Of a stretch of DNA of 64,000 nucleotides, positions 59,947-64,000 are shown piece by piece (within the stretch, counting starts at the first letter, position 1; each line of letters begins with the position of its first letter). The position numbers were made by a program, and so were the translations under genes. The stretch is taken from positions 23,336,001-23,400,000 of the forward strand of contig CM072806.1 in the NCBI GenBank assembly GCA_037013495.1, given 5' to 3'. The DNA comes from Hippophae tibetana (lineage: Eukaryota; Streptophyta; Magnoliopsida; Rosales; Elaeagnaceae). A model generated the notes under the pieces. It saw only the letters and a list, made by a program, of their open reading frames with translations, ran no database searches and was not told the DNA's origin.

Positions 59947-60248
59947 AAAAAAATCTACAGTTAACAATCCACAATAATATTCCACAATCATAATCCACGA
60001 TCACAATAATATGCGATCACATATAGACCCAAAGATGAAATAACTCTAAAGATACAAGTGTATACAATGTGTACCCGTAGTTTGTCGAAAATAGTCTGCT
60101 GCAAACAGTAGCCCATGGGTACTATACTCTGTTAGACAACATACAAGTATACTCTTCACGTATAAAACCATTCTCATAATACATGTATAAAATTCTCGGA
60201 TATCATATCACATTTTTAATGTTCATTTCATATCAATATTTGATACTC

Positions 60249-60273
60249 ATATATATATATATATATATATATA
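60249..60273. repeat. (TA)n microsatellite
   Basis: Pure alternating AT/TA run. Confidence 0.9.
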
Positions 60274-60663
60274 ACTTTTTCAATGTATGCACAATAAAAT
60301 ATTTATAATCAATATCTTATTTTAAACAAGATTTATAACATTATAACATTACTTATAAAATTATGGCATCTGATTTTTCACTTCAATTCAAAACGTATGA
60401 TGCATGACATTCTATTTATAAAAACAATTTATGGATTTAAAAAGTTAAAGTAAGAACCCCTACCTAGAAAGTTATTATGCTGTTGAGTTTTTGAATTCGA
60501 ACTCCTTAATATTTATTCTTGAGATGTCTTCCAAAATGTGCTAAAAACCTAAACAATATAAAAAGAGAGTTTTAGAAAGAGAGGGAGGAAAGGGAAAGAA
60601 ATTATGTGAAAGAAACGGGAAGATTTGACCCTTTTAATAGAAATTTCATAGAGCTTGTCAACC

Positions 60664-60711
60664 ACCTCGCCAAAGGTTGGTGGTGAGTGTTGGCGATAGT
60701 GGTGGCGAGGT
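60664..60711. repeat. Small GC-rich inverted repeat
   Basis: ACCTCGCCA (60664-60672) and TGGCGAGGT (60703-60711) are perfect reverse complements around a GGTTGGTGGTGAG loop, in otherwise AT-rich DNA. Confidence 0.7.
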
Positions 60712-61390
60712 ATGCAAATTTTTCCCATATGATCTGATTTCTCACACGAATATTTTTTGAAATATCTCTACATTTCAATATATTGTCCAATATTCTTCTT
60801 AAGGTAGTTTAAATACTTAATAGTAAATTTACGGGGTTTTACACAATTAATCTGAGTTCATTATGAATGCTTAGATTGTACTTTTTTATGGTAATATATA
60901 TAAATCGAACATAATAGTATTTTTTTATAATTATAAGTTCTAATGGTAGTATAAACGTTATTTCTTTTTATTTTTTTAATTAAAGTATTAACCTAATTTG
61001 TTTAAAATGATATTGACACAATTACTATGCTATTTACGTATTAATATTTATGCAATTAATTACACTTGAGTTTTATTATTATTATATAAAGTTATCATTA
61101 ATAAAAAAATAAAATTACAAAAACATCACTAAATTATTGTATTTATTTCGTTCATAACGTCAAAATATTTTTTTATCACGTTTATGCCACTCAACTTTTA
61201 CATTTTTTTATTTATATCATTTTGTTAGTCTTCGTCTAATAGTGTCATACATTAGATACTTAAGTTATAAATTTTAAACAACTTAGATAGTTAAGTAATA
61301 TATTTGGAACAATATTACTTAACTATTTGAATGGTTTTAGATCTATCACTAAATTATTTGTGTTGTTTTATTAATTAATATACTCCCTAA

Positions 61391-62515
61391 AAGGATAGAA
61401 TGATGAGAATGTGTGTTGATAATAGGGCTATTAACAAGATCACTTTCAAGTACAAGTTCTCTATTCCTAAGATGGAAGACATGCTTGAAAAATTACAAGG
61501 CTCCTCTGTATTATCTAGGCTTAATCTTCGTAGTAGGTATCATCAAATTCTAATTAGAAAGGGAGATGAATGGAAGACACCTTTTTTAGTCAAAGGAAGG
61601 CCTATATGAATGGCTTGTTATGCCATTCAACTTATGTAATGCTCCCAACACCTTCATAAGATTGATGCATCAAACTTTGAAGCCTTTCAATGGTACTTGT
61701 GTGGTAGTGTATTTTGATGACATCCTAATCTAGCAAAGGCCCTCAATTGCACCTAGAATACTTACAGGTTGTCCTAGAAACATTGAGAGAACACAAGCTC
61801 TTTCTCAACCTTAAGAAGTGCGAGTTTATGAATACTAGGCTCATTTTCTTAGGATACATTATCAATTCCAAAGGCATCTCAGTGGACACAAAAAAGATTG
61901 ATGCTATTCAATCATAGCCTACCACTATTGTCAATGCATAAAGTTAGGAGTTTTCATGGCTTAGTAACATTCTACGGGGGATTTGTGAAGGACTTTAGCT
62001 CTATTGTATCACCTATAACAAACTATCTCAACAAAGGACAGTTCACTTGGAGTAAGGAACAAGAAGACAATTTTGCATTCATCAAAGAGAAGTTGTGCAT
62101 AGCTCTAGCTCTATCTTTGTCAGATTTTGACAAAGTATATTAAGTTGAAACAAATGCATTCATGGTAGGTATTAGAGTAGTATTATCTCAAGGTGGAAAC
62201 CTATTGAATTTTTTAGCGAGAAACTGAGTGAAACATGCTAGAAATGGTCCACTTATGACCAAGAGTTCTACATTGTCATTCGAGCTTTCAAACACTAGGA
62301 ATATTATCTCATTTCAAAAGAATTCATCCTTCACAGTGATTACTCAGCACTCAGGTAGATTAACTCCCAAAAAGACATCTATAGAGAACATACGAGTTGG
62401 ATCATCTATCTGCAAAGGTTCACTATATGTCATAAAGAAGGGCATATGAACAAGGTAGTTGATGTACTTAGTAGAAGACAGACTCTACTAACTACCCTCT
62501 AAGTTAGGATTACCA
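61391..62515 (+). pseudogene. Gypsy F reverse transcriptase and RNase H remnant
   Basis: Open stretch 61400-61609: [20 protein letters not shown], then [20 protein letters not shown]. After a frameshift near 61590, [18 protein letters not shown] follows and then the active-site YFDD, intact at 61710-61721, with a TAG just after it. The thumb and RNase H region continues through 61898-62143 (FHGLVTFYGGFVKDFSSI, FTWSKEQEDNFAFIKEKL). A decayed RNase H part (KWSTYDQEFY-like, ILHSDYSAL) reaches a DVLSRR segment near 62460. Confidence 0.85.
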
Positions 62516-63799
62516 TTTTTGACACCCTTCCTGAGCTGTATACCACATATGAGGATTTTTCCACTGTATGGGCCCAATGCATCAACCATGAACCTGGGCA
62601 TGGTTTCTACTTGCAAGAAATATATTTCTTTAAAGACAATAGATTATACATCCCTAAAACCAGCTTAAGAGACTACCTGATGTAGGAACTTTATGCTGAG
62701 GGACTCAACAATCATTCTAGTAGGGAAAAAATCATACTTATGGTTGAAAAGAGATACCACTGGCTTCCTTATGAAGGGATGTGACTATATTTGTGCAAAA
62801 ATGCTCTATTTGTCAAAGAATTAAGTGAGGCAGTCAAAACACTAGTATCTACTCTCTTCTGCCAATTCCTGCCACAATTTGGTAGGATCTTAGTATGGAT
62901 TTCATACTCAAGCTACTAGTTAGCAAGAAAAGAGTAGACTATATCCTTGTATTAGTGGATAGGTTCTTTAAAATATCCCACTTGATTCCATGCAAAAAGA
63001 TTCATGATACCAGCAACATAGCAACTATTTTCTTTCGTGACATTGTCAAGCTGCATGGTATTCCTAAAACCTCACTTCTAATCATGATGTGAAATTCATG
63101 AGACATTTTTGGAAAGAATAATGGTGAAGGTTTGATACTACATTGAACTTCAACAACGCTTATCATCCTCAAACTGATGGAAAAATCGAAGTTCTCAACA
63201 GAACCATAGGTAGCATGTTAAGGTGCTTGACTCATGAAAGGCCTCGAGAGTGAAATATATATCTTCCTCAAAACAAGTTTGCTTTCAATAGCGTCATTAA
63301 CCAAACCACTAATCATTCACCATTCTCGATTGTCTACACCGAAGTGCCCAACTTTAGTGTTGATTTACAAGCAATACCTAACCCAAAGAGTAAAGTTGTA
63401 GGTGTATGGGTTACTGATTATGCTCAATTCCACCAAGAAATTAAGGAACATATTAAAAATATGAATACATAGTACAAAATGCAAGCTGATCAGCATCACA
63501 GGCTTGCACAATTCCAGGTTGGGGAGCTAGTCATGGTGCATTTCAACAAGCACCAACTATTACAAGGTATACACATCAAACTTCAACTCAAGAACTATGA
63601 CTCTTTTCGAATTATCAAGAAAATCAACGAAAATGCTTATGTCATTGATCTTCTTGAGGACTGGTCCATTTCCAATATGTTCAATGCAATAGATCTTTGT
63701 AAGTACTACCCCACAAATGTAACTGATGTGATCAACTTGAATTTGAGGATGAATTCTATTGGAGAAGAGGATTATGATGCAAATAGAAGGGGAAGATGA
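62516..63799 (+). pseudogene. Gypsy F integrase remnant
   Basis: The HHCC zinc region is recognisable at about 62685-62830 (LNNHSSREKIILMVEKRYHWLP, then C-x2-C with the first Cys retained). The core begins MDFILKLL (first Asp) and VLVDRFFKISHLIPCKK at 62895-63092. The second catalytic site reads SNHDVKF instead of SDRDVKF near 63080, so it is altered. HPQTDGKIEVLNRTIG keeps the third acidic residue, Glu. The C-terminal domain is open at 63479-63799 with QADQHHRLAQFQVGELVMVHFNKH and an LLEDWSISNMFNAIDL end. A stop at 63797 probably marks the original pol end. Confidence 0.82.
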
Positions 63800-64000
63800 A
63801 TAGTAGGATTAAAATTATTTTTCCTTTATTTTTCTTTGTAACATAAATAATAGTTTTTAGTGTCAAAACTCGAGTTGCATTTTTGTGAGCTGCGTGCACA
63901 TGGGTGGTCGTTAGGCTTTGGAAAAACCTAGCGCACATGGTTGTGTGAGTGCCTAACACACATAGGTAGCGTTTAGGTCCCTAGGCCGTGTGTATGCGTG
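63800..64000 (+). other. 3' flank of gypsy F, possibly start of its LTR
   Basis: From about 63870 the sequence becomes GC-richer, with repeated GCACATGG and GCCTAAC/GGTCCCTAGGCC-type words. This is the position expected for the polypurine tract and 3' LTR, but no second copy exists in the window to prove it. Confidence 0.35.

Larger units (their letters stand above)
58440..61390. other. AT-rich intergenic region with GC-richer islands
   Basis: No gene is supported. It holds a degenerate short repeat (59791-59946), a (TA)n tract (60249-60273) and a small GC-rich palindromic island (60664-60711). The right part may include degraded gypsy sequence preceding the pol remnant. Confidence 0.5.
61391..63799 (+). 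mobile_element. Ty3/gypsy pol remnant F, 5' part missing
   Basis: Reverse transcriptase, RNase H, integrase and a C-terminal integrase domain lie in gypsy order (integrase after RNase H), with many stops. Gag, protease and a left LTR are not found before it. It appears to continue into a 3' end at or beyond the window edge. Confidence 0.85.

Overview
The window looks like gene-poor, AT-rich nuclear DNA from a eudicot plant. It has spliceosomal introns, a group S1 bZIP gene with the plant-specific sucrose-control upstream ORF, a plant-type RING gene, and plant lineages of Ty1/copia, Ty3/gypsy and LINE elements. Nothing in it fixes the species. I see no bacterial, organellar, CRISPR, rRNA or tRNA feature.

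Only two host genes look intact, both on the minus strand. The first is a RING-H2 protein gene: coding exons 18014-17690, 17251-17220 and 17100-16135 give 440 aa, and two or more leader introns reach back to about 19.9 kb. The second is a bZIP11/44/53-like transcription factor of 155 aa (57718-57251). Its leader of about 590 nt carries exactly three upstream ORFs, one of them the conserved SC-uORF (58019-57894). A third host-derived piece is a receptor-like kinase fragment (about 7.59-8.64 kb). It is catalytically damaged and sits between a copia LTR and copia gag/pol remains.

Layout: 0-0.78 kb, a possible exon end, then nothing recognisable. 0.78-6.4 kb, a decayed copia element (A). 6.8-11.83 kb, a second copia element (B), or a solo LTR beside one, with the kinase fragment inside. 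11.8-15.4 kb, AT-rich. 15.6-19.9 kb, the RING gene. 19.9-23.2 kb, AT-rich with a foldback element. 23.2-38.5 kb, a SIRE-like copia element with an env-like 3' region. It is split by a minus-strand gypsy element (25.3-34.0 kb), which itself holds a 2-kb solo LTR with a perfect target duplication and a minus-strand copia segment fused in frame to gypsy integrase. 38.5-40.1 kb, nothing clear. 40.1-44.7 kb, a heavily decayed copia element (D). 45.2-53.5 kb, one minus-strand LINE interrupted by a solo LTR (46.4-46.9 kb) and by a fairly young copia element (E, 47.06-52.38 kb). 53.5-57.2 kb, AT-rich with two tandem repeats. 57.2-58.4 kb, the bZIP gene. 58.4-61.4 kb, AT-rich with short GC-richer repeats. 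61.4-63.8 kb, a gypsy pol remnant (F) running to the window end.

The elements do not form a pathway; they record layered insertion, recombination to solo LTRs and decay. The likeliest functional signals are the uORF cluster controlling bZIP translation and a block of five CACGTG boxes inside the solo LTR. I did not find a convincing new biological system. The kinase capture, the copia-gypsy fusion and the GC-rich copia leader are the structures most worth checking.
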